Below are positions 42,280 to 50,287 of a stretch of 64,000 bases of DNA, piece after piece (position 1 is the first letter of the stretch; each line of letters begins with the position of its first letter). The notes beneath the pieces are model-generated. The model had not been told where the DNA came from. It was given only the letters and a program-made list of their open reading frames with translations, and did not search any database. The position numbers were made by a program, and so were the translations under genes. This stretch comes from an uncultured Ruminococcus sp. GTDB lineage: Bacteria > Bacillota > Clostridia > Oscillospirales > Ruminococcaceae. The stretch is taken from NCBI GenBank assembly GCA_900539095.1, contig UQAR01000001.1, positions 62,001 through 126,000 of the forward strand, written 5' to 3'.

Positions 42280-43097
42280 AACAAGCGTCCGTACAGCTCC
42301 CCCTTAGAAAATCCCGTTGCCTTTGCGATCTCACGGCAGGCGTCTGCTCCACGCATACCCTTTTCCACAAGGGCTTTCACCTGCTCTAATGCCTCCTCGA
42401 TACTCTCCGCAGGACAAAGCTCGTCCTCCTTTGCACCCTCTATAACAAGCACAAATTCGCCCTTTGGCTTATTTGCCTCATAGTATTCCACAGCCTGCGA
42501 AAGGGTGGTGCGGAAAACTTCTTCATGTATCTTTGTAAGTTCCCTGCAAAGGGATATTTTTCTGTCGCCGAAATATTCAAGCATATCCTTTAAAGTGTAA
42601 ATGAGCTTGTGAGGTGCTTCGTAGAAAATAAGAGTGTTCGTGCTGTTTTTCACCGATGCAAGATGATTTGACCTCTGCTTTTTGGTGGTTGACAAAAAGC
42701 CCTCGAACTGAAATCTTGCGGTGTCAAGTCCGCTTATGGCAAGTGCCGAAACTACCGCCGACGGACCGGGCACTACCTCCACTTTTACACCATTTTCAGC
42801 ACAAAGCTTTACAAGCAGTTCTCCCGGATCTGAAATGCAAGGCATACCGGCGTCTGTGACGATAGCGGCATTCTCGCCCGCCATTATCCTGTTCAAAATG
42901 CTCTCGCCCACCTGCTTTGCATTGTGCTCATGATAGCTAACAAGGGGAGTTTTTATCTCAAAATAATTCAAAAGCTTTGCCGTTACCCTTGTGTCCTCTG
43001 CACAGATAAAATCTACGTTTTCAAGTGTTTCCACACCACGGTATGTCATATCTCCAAGATTGCCTATAGGCGTTCCCACAACATAAAGTTTTCCCAT
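42273..43097 (-). CDS. rsmI: 16S rRNA (cytidine1402-2'-O)-methyltransferase
   Basis: A 274-residue SAM-dependent enzyme of the tetrapyrrole-methylase fold that 2'-O-methylates C1402 of 16S rRNA. It starts MGKLYVVGTPIGNLGDMTYRGVETL and has FICAEDTRVTAKLL, AIVTDAGMPCISDPG and VVPGPSAVVSALAISGL, the family signatures. The ATG follows AAAGGATATAAAA, two bases after dusB ends. The stop codon lies within a family B repeat, so the repeat may have set the C-terminal end. Confidence 0.97.
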   Translation of the reverse strand: MGKLYVVGTPIGNLGDMTYRGVETLENVDFICAEDTRVTAKLLNYFEIKTPLVSYHEHNAKQVGESILNRIMAGENAAIVTDAGMPCISDPGELLVKLCAENGVKVEVVPGPSAVVSALAISGLDTARFQFEGFLSTTKKQRSNHLASVKNSTNTLIFYEAPHKLIYTLKDMLEYFGDRKISLCRELTKIHEEVFRTTLSQAVEYYEANKPKGEFVLVIEGAKEDELCPAESIEEALEQVKALVEKGMRGADACREIAKATGFSKGELYGRLFK

Positions 43098-43099
43098 TT

Positions 43100-44086
43100 T
43101 TATATCCTTTCCTGCTGCTCGTTGGCAAGTATAAAGTCTATCATTTTATAAAGGTCACAAAGGGTGTCAAGTCCGCCGCAATGTGCCCTGAGTTTTGCCG
43201 AGCCTTTTAGCCCTTTTACATACCATGCACAGTTTTTTCTGGCCTCTTTCATGCCCTGACGTTCACCTTTGTATTTGCATATAAGTTCGCAGTGCTTTTT
43301 CATCACTGCCATTTTCTCTTCTATGCCCACCTCAGGCAGTTTCTCACCTGTTTCAAGATAATGCTTTACGTCACGGAAAACCCACGGTCTGCCATAGCTG
43401 CCCCTGCCTATCATAACAAGGTCACAGCCTGTCTGCTCATACATTGCCTTTGCACTTGCTCCGTCAACAACGTCGCCGTTTCCGATAACAGGTATCTTCA
43501 CAGCCGCTTTTACCTGCCTTATTATATCCCAATCGGCTTTGCCTGAATAAAACTGCGTTCTTGTTCTGCCGTGACAGGTCACCGCATTTGCACCTGCCTG
43601 CTCCATAAGCTTTGCAAATTCCACCGCATTTATGCTGTTTTCGTCCCAGCCTGCACGGAACTTCACTGTAACGGGGCAGTCTGCATTTTTAACAACCTCT
43701 CTGCATATCTCCGCCGCAGTGTCTGGCAGCCTCATAAGTGCCGAACCGCTGCCGTTGCCGACTATCTTAGGCACAGGGCAGCCCATGTTTATATCAATGA
43801 TATCAGGGGAATATTCGTTTAGCTTATATGCTGCTTTTCCCATATAATAAGGGTCTTCCCCGAAAAGCTGCAAAGCATAGGGGCGTTCCTCTTTCTCAAT
43901 CTCGCAAAGACGTGCGGTCTTTTTGTCGCCAAAGCACAGACCCTTCGAGGATATCATCTCGCTCACAAGATATGACGCACCGTATTCCTTGCACATAAGA
44001 CGATAGGATTTATCTGCCACCGACGCCATGGGTGCTAATGCGGCGGTCTTTTCTATTTCAACGTTTCCGATAAAAAAACTGTTCAT
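43100..44086 (-). CDS. dusB: tRNA dihydrouridine synthase
   Basis: FMN-dependent reductase (328 residues) of the Dus family that makes dihydrouridine in tRNA. Visible: the FMN-barrel start TAALAPMASVADKSYRLMCKEYGA, MISSKGL, IIDINMGCPVPKIVGNGSGSALM with the catalytic cysteine in GCPVPK, VTCHGRTRTQFYSG, and VIGNGDVVDG. The start could be the ATG at 44084-44086 or the TTG one codon before; AGGAG lies 8-11 bases upstream. It is the first gene of the modification run. Confidence 0.95.
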   Translation of the reverse strand: MNSFFIGNVEIEKTAALAPMASVADKSYRLMCKEYGASYLVSEMISSKGLCFGDKKTARLCEIEKEERPYALQLFGEDPYYMGKAAYKLNEYSPDIIDINMGCPVPKIVGNGSGSALMRLPDTAAEICREVVKNADCPVTVKFRAGWDENSINAVEFAKLMEQAGANAVTCHGRTRTQFYSGKADWDIIRQVKAAVKIPVIGNGDVVDGASAKAMYEQTGCDLVMIGRGSYGRPWVFRDVKHYLETGEKLPEVGIEEKMAVMKKHCELICKYKGERQGMKEARKNCAWYVKGLKGSAKLRAHCGGLDTLCDLYKMIDFILANEQQERI

Positions 44087-44119
44087 CAAGTCAAATTCTC
44101 CTAATATGTTCCAATACAT

Positions 44120-44288
44120 GAATAGTCATAGCGATACTATTTTATTATAGCACAATGCGTGATTTTTTGCAACGATAAAAAGCCATATCTTGATGCAAAG
44201 TAATAAATCGCCGAAACTCCTTGACATTTGCGGCATTTTGCTATAAAATATAATGGTAGTATTATATTTTATATAAGGAGAATGTTTC
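44120..44288. other. Divergent gap between dusB and glyS
   Basis: About 170 bases with the glyS promoter. There is no T-box leader: only about 35 bases separate the promoter from the glyS start. Confidence 0.6.
44221..44249 (+). promoter_or_regulatory. glyS promoter
   Basis: TTGACA, 17-base spacer, TAAAAT. Confidence 0.7.
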
Positions 44289-45674
44289 ATGAATAATTCT
44301 GAAAAAACCATGGATAAGATCGTGGCTCTCTGTAAAAACAGAGGCTTTGTATACCCAGGCAGTGAGATCTACGGCGGTCTTGCAAACACTTGGGACTACG
44401 GTCCGCTTGGCGTTGAGCTGAAAACAAACATCAAGAACGCTTGGAGAAAGAAGTTCATTCAGGAGAACAAGTACAACGTTGGTCTTGACTCCGCTATCCT
44501 CATGAACCCACAGACATGGGTTGCGTCAGGTCACATCGGCGGATTCTCTGATCCTCTTATGGACTGCAAGGACTGTAAGACACGTCACAGAGCAGACAAC
44601 CTCATTGAAGATTTTGACGGCACTAACGTTGCAGGCTGGACAAACGAGAAGATGATGGATTACATCAAGGAAAAGCAGATACCATGCCCAAACTGTGGCA
44701 GTCACAGCTTCACTGATATCCGTCAGTTCAACCTTATGTTCAAGACATTTCAGGGTGTAACTGAGGACTCAAAGTCTGAGCTTTACCTCCGTCCTGAAAC
44801 TGCACAGGGTATCTTTGTAAACTTTGCAAATATCCAGAGAACAACAAGAAAGAAAGTACCTTTCGGCGTTGCACAGGTCGGTAAGTCATTCAGAAACGAG
44901 ATAACTCCGGGTAACTTCATTTTCCGTGTTCGTGAGTTCGAGCAGATGGAGCTTGAGTTCTTCTGCAAGCCGGGCACAGACCTTGAGTGGTTCAACTACT
45001 GGAGAGGATTCTGCAAGGATTGGCTGCTTAGCCTTAACATCAAGGAAGAGAACCTCCGCCTGAGAGATCACTCACCTGAGGAGCTTTGTTTCTATTCAAA
45101 GGCTACAACTGACTTTGAGTACCTCTTCCCATTCGGCTGGGGCGAGCTTTGGGGCGTTGCCGACAGAACTGATTATGACCTTAATCAGCACATCAAGACA
45201 AGTGGCAAGAGCCTTGATTACTTTGACCCTGAAACTAACGAGAGATACGTTCCATACGTTATCGAGCCATCCCTCGGCGTTGAAAGACTGTTCCTGACTG
45301 TTGTATGCGAGGCATATGACGAGGAGAATATCGGCACAGAGGAAAAGCCTGATGTAAGAACTGTTATGCGTTTCCACCCTGCACTTGCACCTTTCAAGGC
45401 TTGCGTTCTTCCGCTTTCCAAAAAACTCAGCGAGCAGGCTGGCGAGCTTTATGCAGAGCTTTCAAAGCACTTCCTTGTTGACTATGACGAGGCAGGTTCT
45501 ATCGGTAAGAGATATCGCCGTCAGGACGAGATCGGTACACCTTTCTGCATCACATATGATTTTGACTCTGTTGAGGACGGCTGTGTAACAGTTAGAGACA
45601 GAGATACAATGGAGCAGGAGCGTATAAAGATAGCTGATCTGGTAGATCATATCTCAAAGAAGATCGCTTTCTAA
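44289..45674 (+). CDS. glyS: Glycyl-tRNA synthetase, single-chain type
   Basis: Class II synthetase (461 residues) that charges tRNA-Gly. It is the alpha2 single-chain form found in Bacillus-less Firmicutes and archaea. Two cysteine pairs (CKDCKTRH and CPNCGSH) make a zinc-binding insertion. Motif 2 is [25 protein letters not shown] and motif 3 is [10 protein letters not shown]; the anticodon domain is at about 355-461. The ATG follows AAGGAGAATGTTTC. It is transcribed alone and ends in a terminator. Confidence 0.98.
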   Translation: MNNSEKTMDKIVALCKNRGFVYPGSEIYGGLANTWDYGPLGVELKTNIKNAWRKKFIQENKYNVGLDSAILMNPQTWVASGHIGGFSDPLMDCKDCKTRHRADNLIEDFDGTNVAGWTNEKMMDYIKEKQIPCPNCGSHSFTDIRQFNLMFKTFQGVTEDSKSELYLRPETAQGIFVNFANIQRTTRKKVPFGVAQVGKSFRNEITPGNFIFRVREFEQMELEFFCKPGTDLEWFNYWRGFCKDWLLSLNIKEENLRLRDHSPEELCFYSKATTDFEYLFPFGWGELWGVADRTDYDLNQHIKTSGKSLDYFDPETNERYVPYVIEPSLGVERLFLTVVCEAYDEENIGTEEKPDVRTVMRFHPALAPFKACVLPLSKKLSEQAGELYAELSKHFLVDYDEAGSIGKRYRRQDEIGTPFCITYDFDSVEDGCVTVRDRDTMEQERIKIADLVDHISKKIAF

Positions 45675-45691
45675 TAAAATTCAGATATTTT

Positions 45692-45721
45692 TCGGGCGGA
45701 CAGTGCGTTCGCCCGTTTTTA
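45692..45721 (+). terminator. glyS terminator
   Basis: CGGGCG and CGCCCG with GACAGTGCGTT between, followed by TTTTTATT. Its arms resemble family A repeats, which may thus double as terminators. Confidence 0.75.
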
Positions 45722-45734
45722 TTCAATAAAACTC

Positions 45735-45763
45735 TTTACAAAATTGATGAGTTGTGCTATAAT
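45735..45763 (+). promoter_or_regulatory. tatD promoter
   Basis: TTTACA, 17-base spacer, TATAAT. Transcription would start near 45770, about 29 bases before the apparent first codon. Confidence 0.65.
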
Positions 45764-45798
45764 ATATTTGTATATTTTTACGAAAGGACGTCCTTGCC

Positions 45799-46596
45799 AT
45801 AAAAAATATATTTGACTCACATTGTCACTATGACGATCACGCTTTTGATGAGGACAGATATGAAGTCCTTGACAGGCTGCTTTGCGACCCTGACTCTCCT
45901 GTAGACAAGGTCTGCCACGCCGCAACGGACGAGCAGTCATCTCTGTTTGGCATAGAAACTGCGAAAAGATATGAGAATTTCTACACTTCTGTAGGATTTC
46001 ACCCTGAGTGCATGGATACACTGCCTGAGGACTATATGCAAAAACTTGACGAGCTTTATGTAAAGGCTTGCTCCACCCATAAGCTTGTGGCTATCGGCGA
46101 GATAGGTCTTGACTATCACTATGAGGGCTATGACAAAGACAAGCAGATAAAGCTGTTTGACAAGCAGGTGGAATATGCGGTGAAAAAAAGCTTGCCTGTT
46201 ATAGTTCACTGTCGTGAGGCTACTCAGGATTGTCTTGATGTGCTCAACAAATACGCTCCGTCGGGAGTTGTGCACTGTTTTTCAGGTTCTGCGGAAACGG
46301 CAGAAATAGTGCTGGGACTTGGTATGTATATCGGGTTCACGGGTGCACTTGCGTTTAAAAATGCAAAAAAGGCCAGACGTGCCCTTGGGGTCGTCCCTAT
46401 GGACAGACTTCTTCTTGAAACGGACTGCCCTTATATGGCTCCGCCTCCTTACAGAGGTCAGAGGTGCGAAAGCCCTATGATAGAGGAAGTTGCAAAGGTA
46501 GTGGCTGAGATAAAAAAACTTGAACCGCAGGAAGTGCTGGACATAACAAACAAAAATGCCTGCCGCCTGTTCGGTATCGAGTATGTGAAAGGATAA
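45799..46596 (+). CDS. tatD: TatD-family metal-dependent hydrolase with a non-canonical start
   Basis: TatD-type DNase/hydrolase of about 265 residues. The frame contains IFDSHCHYDDHAFDED (HxH metal site), VGFHPEC, AIGEIGLDYHYE, PVIVHCREA, VVHCFSG and LLETDCPYMAPPPYRG, a full family set. The normal N-terminus lies at 45799, but there is no ATG, GTG or TTG in frame between the upstream stop and the ATG at 46012, which would cut off the metal-binding HxH. The first codon at the expected place is ATA, with an AAAGGA box 10 bases upstream and a promoter just before. So either ATA (or a nearby rare codon) is used or a base is wrong here. It precedes a GT2 gene. Confidence 0.85.
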   Translation: MKNIFDSHCHYDDHAFDEDRYEVLDRLLCDPDSPVDKVCHAATDEQSSLFGIETAKRYENFYTSVGFHPECMDTLPEDYMQKLDELYVKACSTHKLVAIGEIGLDYHYEGYDKDKQIKLFDKQVEYAVKKSLPVIVHCREATQDCLDVLNKYAPSGVVHCFSGSAETAEIVLGLGMYIGFTGALAFKNAKKARRALGVVPMDRLLLETDCPYMAPPPYRGQRCESPMIEEVAKVVAEIKKLEPQEVLDITNKNACRLFGIEYVKG

Positions 46597-46606
46597 AGAT
46601 AACAAA

Positions 46607-47566
46607 ATGATCGAAACTATGTATATAGTTATCCCATGCTATAATGAGGAGCAGATGCTGCCGATAACTGCCGAGGCTCTTATTAAAAAGCTCGACAAGC
46701 TAAAGGCAGACGGCCGTATTGCTCATGACAGCAAGGTCATGTTCGTTGACGACGGCTCAAAAGACAAGACATGGGAGATAATACAGAAACTTCATGAGGC
46801 AAGTCCTGTTTTCACGGGTCTGAAACTTTCAAGGAACAAGGGTCATCAGAACGCACTGCTTGCAGGTCTTATGACTGCAAGGAACTATGCTGACATCATC
46901 GTTTCCATGGACGCTGACCTTCAGGACGATATAAATGCTATAGACGGTTTTCTTGACAAAAGGGCAGAGGGCTGTGACATTGTTTACGGCGTTCGTTCAT
47001 CAAGAGAAAAGGATACCGCTTTCAAGCGTGGAACTGCTCAGGCTTATTACAAGCTTTTGGAGCACATGGGAGTTGAGATAACCTACAACCACGCAGACTA
47101 CAGACTTATGAGCAAAAGGGCTATCGACGCTTTGGCAGACTTTAAGGAAGTGAATCTTTTCCTGAGAGGTCTTGTGCCTATGGTAGGATTTAAGAGTGAC
47201 ATAGTCAAGTATGTTAGAAACGAGCGTGTGGCAGGCGAATCGAAATATCCGCTGAAAAAAATGCTCGCTTTTGCAGTGGAGGGAATAACCTCGCTGTCTG
47301 TAAAGCCAATAAGGTTCATCACAACTATCGGTATTTTGGTATTTCTGGTATCACTTATAATGCTTATATATTTCCTGGTAACATGGGCAGTGGGACACAC
47401 TGTTCAGGGCTGGGCGTCAACAATAACGTCCATATGGGCGATAGGCGGACTTCAGCTTTTGGCAATAGGCATTATCGGAGAATATATAGGCAAGATCTAT
47501 CTGGAAACAAAGGCTAGACCTAAATTTATAATTGAAACAAATCTTGAAGAATCAGACAAGGAGTAA
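46607..47566 (+). CDS. Family 2 glycosyltransferase with two C-terminal membrane helices
   Basis: A 319-residue DPM1/GtrB-like enzyme that probably transfers sugar to a polyprenyl phosphate. The GT-A part has VIPCYNEE, FVDDGSKDKTW and MDADLQDD (metal-binding acids). Two hydrophobic helices (about 234-256 and 270-292) anchor it to the membrane, ending GEYIGKIYLETKARPKF, a hallmark of this group. The ATG lies 10 bases after tatD. Together with YfhO and the CDP-glycerol transferase it fits wall-polymer decoration. Confidence 0.92.
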   Translation: MIETMYIVIPCYNEEQMLPITAEALIKKLDKLKADGRIAHDSKVMFVDDGSKDKTWEIIQKLHEASPVFTGLKLSRNKGHQNALLAGLMTARNYADIIVSMDADLQDDINAIDGFLDKRAEGCDIVYGVRSSREKDTAFKRGTAQAYYKLLEHMGVEITYNHADYRLMSKRAIDALADFKEVNLFLRGLVPMVGFKSDIVKYVRNERVAGESKYPLKKMLAFAVEGITSLSVKPIRFITTIGILVFLVSLIMLIYFLVTWAVGHTVQGWASTITSIWAIGGLQLLAIGIIGEYIGKIYLETKARPKFIIETNLEESDKE

Positions 47567-47571
47567 TTAAA

Positions 47572-48126
47572 ATGGCAGAACTCAGAGCTAATAATCAGAA
47601 GGCTAATTTTGACAACAACCCTAAGCTTATCGAGGCTATCACAGAGATGAGAAAGAATTTCTGTGCAGACACTCAGAACAGAGTAATAAACGTAGCACTT
47701 GCTTGCACATTCCTCGTGCCTGCAATGGTAGAAAAGACAACAGAACTTGTTGCTGACGCTGAAAACCACGTTAATTTTGAGGACAAGAACAAGGCTAAGT
47801 TCATTCTTCTCAACAACAACAAGACAAACGGTACTTTCTTCCCTGTTTTCACTTCCCCTGAGGAGGCTAAAAAACTTCAGTATGACAAGCCTTTCCAGTG
47901 CTTTGCAATGAGATTTCAGGACGTAGCTGCTCTCACTGAGCAGACACCAAAGGTACAGGGCTTTGTTATAAACCCATTCGGCGAGAACCTTCCTTTCACA
48001 CAGGAGATGCTGGAGTCTATCAAGCAGACCCTTATAAAGGTAGCAAAGGAACGTCAGGCTGCACAGGCTGCTGAAAAGGGCGAAACTCCTGACATCACAG
48101 TTACAAATAACGAAACAGCTGAATAA
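47572..48126 (+). CDS. SseB-like protein
   Basis: A 184-residue cytoplasmic protein resembling the SseB N-terminal domain family: VINVALACTFLVPAM, LLNNNKTNGTFFPVFTSPEEAKKL and GFVINPFGENLPFTQEMLESI are the recognisable strands. The family's role is unknown in Firmicutes. The C-terminal tail is low-complexity (AAQAAEKGETPDITVTNNETAE). The ATG follows AAGGAGTAATTAAA, 5 bases after the GT2 stop codon. A strong terminator follows. Confidence 0.8.
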   Translation: MAELRANNQKANFDNNPKLIEAITEMRKNFCADTQNRVINVALACTFLVPAMVEKTTELVADAENHVNFEDKNKAKFILLNNNKTNGTFFPVFTSPEEAKKLQYDKPFQCFAMRFQDVAALTEQTPKVQGFVINPFGENLPFTQEMLESIKQTLIKVAKERQAAQAAEKGETPDITVTNNETAE

Positions 48127-48150
48127 TCCTCATTACTTATGACATTTTTA

Positions 48151-48180
48151 AGAGGACGGACTGAGTTCGTCCTCTTTTTT
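48151..48180 (+). terminator. Terminator after the SseB-like gene
   Basis: AGAGGACG-gactgagtt-CGTCCTCT followed by six T. Confidence 0.85.
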
Positions 48181-48259
48181 GTTCCCATATTGGCATTTTA
48201 CAGAGTAAAACAGCGTAAGATACATGGGATTTCATTTTCAAAAATCAAGTTGAATATGG

Positions 48260-48288
48260 TTGACAAAAGACGTACTGTGTGTTATAAT
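48260..48288 (+). promoter_or_regulatory. Promoter of the 48.4 kb membrane protein
   Basis: TTGACA, 17-base spacer, TATAAT: full consensus. The leader to the start codon is about 110 bases with no obvious structure. Confidence 0.7.
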
Positions 48289-48406
48289 TGTAGTAATATG
48301 GTGGGAAATATGGCGTGTTATTTGTGCAGTGTTCACTATCACGCACCACGCAAAAGACTAAAAGGTTCTGCTTTTAGAAATTTTTTCGTGATCTGAGGGA
48401 GTATAT

Positions 48407-49129
48407 ATGGCTAACGAAACTGAGCTTGAAAAAATTGACCGTGCTGCCGAATACTTTGAAAGATATTTTGAGTTTGAGGACGCTGTAACGGTCAGCAAGG
48501 AAAATAAAGAATACCTCAAAACTTATATCCATGACAACGATTATGTTGTTAAAAACTTCAATATAAAAAATAAGATCGTTAAGGCTGTGGGCATAAGTGC
48601 GGCTATCGGTGTGGCGGCTTTTCTGCTGCTGTGGCTGCTCCTTGGCACAAAGCTTATTATAGTGGGCATTATTGCAGGTGCACTTATTTTTATCGGTGTA
48701 GGCGTTTTCGGTATCGCACTGAACAAATACAGACTTACAGCTGCTGAGCAAAAGCAGGTGGAGGTAAACGAGGGCATAAACGAGCAGATAATAATGCTTG
48801 ACGACAGGATAAAGCAGGTAGAGCGTCAGAGGGACGATTACTACAAGGCTCTTGAAAAGAGAGTGCCTTTCATGTCACTTGACTATATGAAAAACGTTCA
48901 GCAGATAAAACAGTTTCTTGTTGACGGCAAGGCTGACACCTGTGAAGAGGCTGTGGATATGTTTGAAGAATCCATGCTTTTGCAGCAGATGACCGATATT
49001 ATGACAAAGAGTGAAACTATCGAGCCTGTTAAGGACGATAAGGAGCGTTTCGGCGACCCTCTCAAGATAATAAAGGAAAACAAGAAGAAACGCAAAAAAG
49101 AAAAGAAAGCAAAAAAGGACAAGAAGTGA
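48407..49129 (+). CDS. Hypothetical two-helix membrane protein
   Basis: A 240-residue protein with two adjacent hydrophobic helices (about 60-78 and 84-104) flanked by soluble parts: a helical lead (YFERYFEFEDAVTVSKENKEYLKTYI), a long coiled coil after the membrane part (about 112-160), and a very lysine-rich tail (KKKRKKEKKAKKDKK). No family recognised. The ATG follows GGGAGTATAT. It has its own consensus promoter and a terminator, so it is transcribed alone. Confidence 0.7.
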   Translation: MANETELEKIDRAAEYFERYFEFEDAVTVSKENKEYLKTYIHDNDYVVKNFNIKNKIVKAVGISAAIGVAAFLLLWLLLGTKLIIVGIIAGALIFIGVGVFGIALNKYRLTAAEQKQVEVNEGINEQIIMLDDRIKQVERQRDDYYKALEKRVPFMSLDYMKNVQQIKQFLVDGKADTCEEAVDMFEESMLLQQMTDIMTKSETIEPVKDDKERFGDPLKIIKENKKKRKKEKKAKKDKK

Positions 49130-49133
49130 TACC

Positions 49134-49170
49134 CCGACCGCAACGGCATTTTCCGCCGCTGCGGTCTTTC
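49134..49170 (+). terminator. Terminator after the 48.4 kb gene
   Basis: GACCGCA and TGCGGTC with an inner GCGG-type stem, followed by TTTC. Confidence 0.65.
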
Positions 49171-49198
49171 TGTGAAAATACGATAGATAGGATAATAT

Positions 49199-50125
49199 AT
49201 GAACGAGAAAAAAGATATTCTGACAAAAACTTGGGTGGTGGCGGCTCTTGCGTCAATATGCTGTATGCTGTGGGGAAGTGCTTTTTCCTGTGTGAAAATT
49301 GGCTACAGCCTTATGAACATCACCACTAACGACAGCGGTTCGCAGCTTGTGTTCGGCGGCATAAGATTTTTTGTGGCAGGGCTAATGGCTCTTGCCATGG
49401 GCAGCACAGCGGAGAGGAAGATATTGCTCCCCACAAAAACTTCTATACCAAAGATAATGATAATAAGCCTTTTTCAGACCATTTTGCAGTATTTTTTCTA
49501 CTACATAGGTCTTGCACACACAACAGGCGTAAAGGCGGCGATAATAGTCGGTGCAAACGTTTTTATAGCGATACTGGTGTCCTCGCTTTTATACAAGCTT
49601 GAAAAGCTCACCGCTGTGAAGATAGCAGGATGCATACTGGGATTTTCGGGTATCATTGTTATAAATCTTGGGGGACTTTCGGGAGTAAGCTTTAACTTTC
49701 TCGGCGACGGATTTATTTTTCTCTGCACCTGTGCATATGCTTTCTCGTCGGTGTACATGAAACGCTACTCAGAAACAGAAGACCCTGTTATGCTCAGCGG
49801 CTGGCAGTTCGTTTTCGGCGGAGCGGTGCTCACTGTCATAGGATTTTTAATGGGCGGCAGACTCGGTCACATGAGTGCAAAGGCTTTTCTCATGCTTTTG
49901 TATCTTGCATTCGTGTCAGCGGCAGCATATTCATTATGGTCGGTGCTTTTAAAGCACAACCCTGTTTCAAAGGTGGCGATATTCGGCTTTATGAATCCTG
50001 TGTGCGGAGTGCTGCTTTCAACGATACTTCTCAAAGAAAAGGGTATATTCGGCGTTCAGGGGATAGCCGCACTTATCCTTGTCTGCTCAGGTATCTTCAT
50101 CGTTCAGAGAAAAGGGAACAAATAA
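49199..50125 (+). CDS. EamA/DMT-family transporter
   Basis: A 308-residue membrane protein with ten hydrophobic helices in two EamA repeats. GSAFSCVKIGYSLM starts repeat one; FLGDGFIFLCTCAYAFSSVYMKRYS starts repeat two; PVCGVLLSTILLKEKG is the conserved end. The family exports amino acids, sugars or metabolites; the substrate is not known. The ATG follows AGGATAATAT. It stands alone before a terminator. Confidence 0.9.
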   Translation: MNEKKDILTKTWVVAALASICCMLWGSAFSCVKIGYSLMNITTNDSGSQLVFGGIRFFVAGLMALAMGSTAERKILLPTKTSIPKIMIISLFQTILQYFFYYIGLAHTTGVKAAIIVGANVFIAILVSSLLYKLEKLTAVKIAGCILGFSGIIVINLGGLSGVSFNFLGDGFIFLCTCAYAFSSVYMKRYSETEDPVMLSGWQFVFGGAVLTVIGFLMGGRLGHMSAKAFLMLLYLAFVSAAAYSLWSVLLKHNPVSKVAIFGFMNPVCGVLLSTILLKEKGIFGVQGIAALILVCSGIFIVQRKGNK

Positions 50126-50137
50126 TATTGTAACTAT

Positions 50138-50169
50138 GCTCATATGCTTATTGCATATGAGCCTTTTTT
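50138..50169 (+). terminator. Terminator after the transporter gene
   Basis: GCTCATATGC-ttatt-GCATATGAGC, a 10-bp stem, followed by CTTTTTTA. Confidence 0.85.
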
Positions 50170-50201
50170 ATTCAAAATCGTCCTGAAAGCCGTTAAAACC
50201 G

Positions 50202-50230
50202 TTGATTTTTGTAGACGACTATGTTATAAT
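50202..50230 (+). promoter_or_regulatory. Promoter of the YfhO-type gene
   Basis: TTGATT, 17-base spacer, TATAAT. It maps after the first ATG of the open frame (50144), so the gene must start later, at 50288. Confidence 0.7.
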
Positions 50231-50287
50231 GAATTGTGTATGGTTTTTTACCAATATATTATCAGTAAAGAAAAAGAGGACAAGACA

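Noticed and set aside
46012..46596. tatD starting at the ATG at 46012
   Set aside because: It would lack the first about 71 residues including the HxH metal site, which are clearly encoded in frame upstream.
48139..48396. 85-codon open frame on plus
   Set aside because: It spans a strong terminator (48151-48180) and the promoter of the next gene (48260-48288); no ribosome site or family resemblance.
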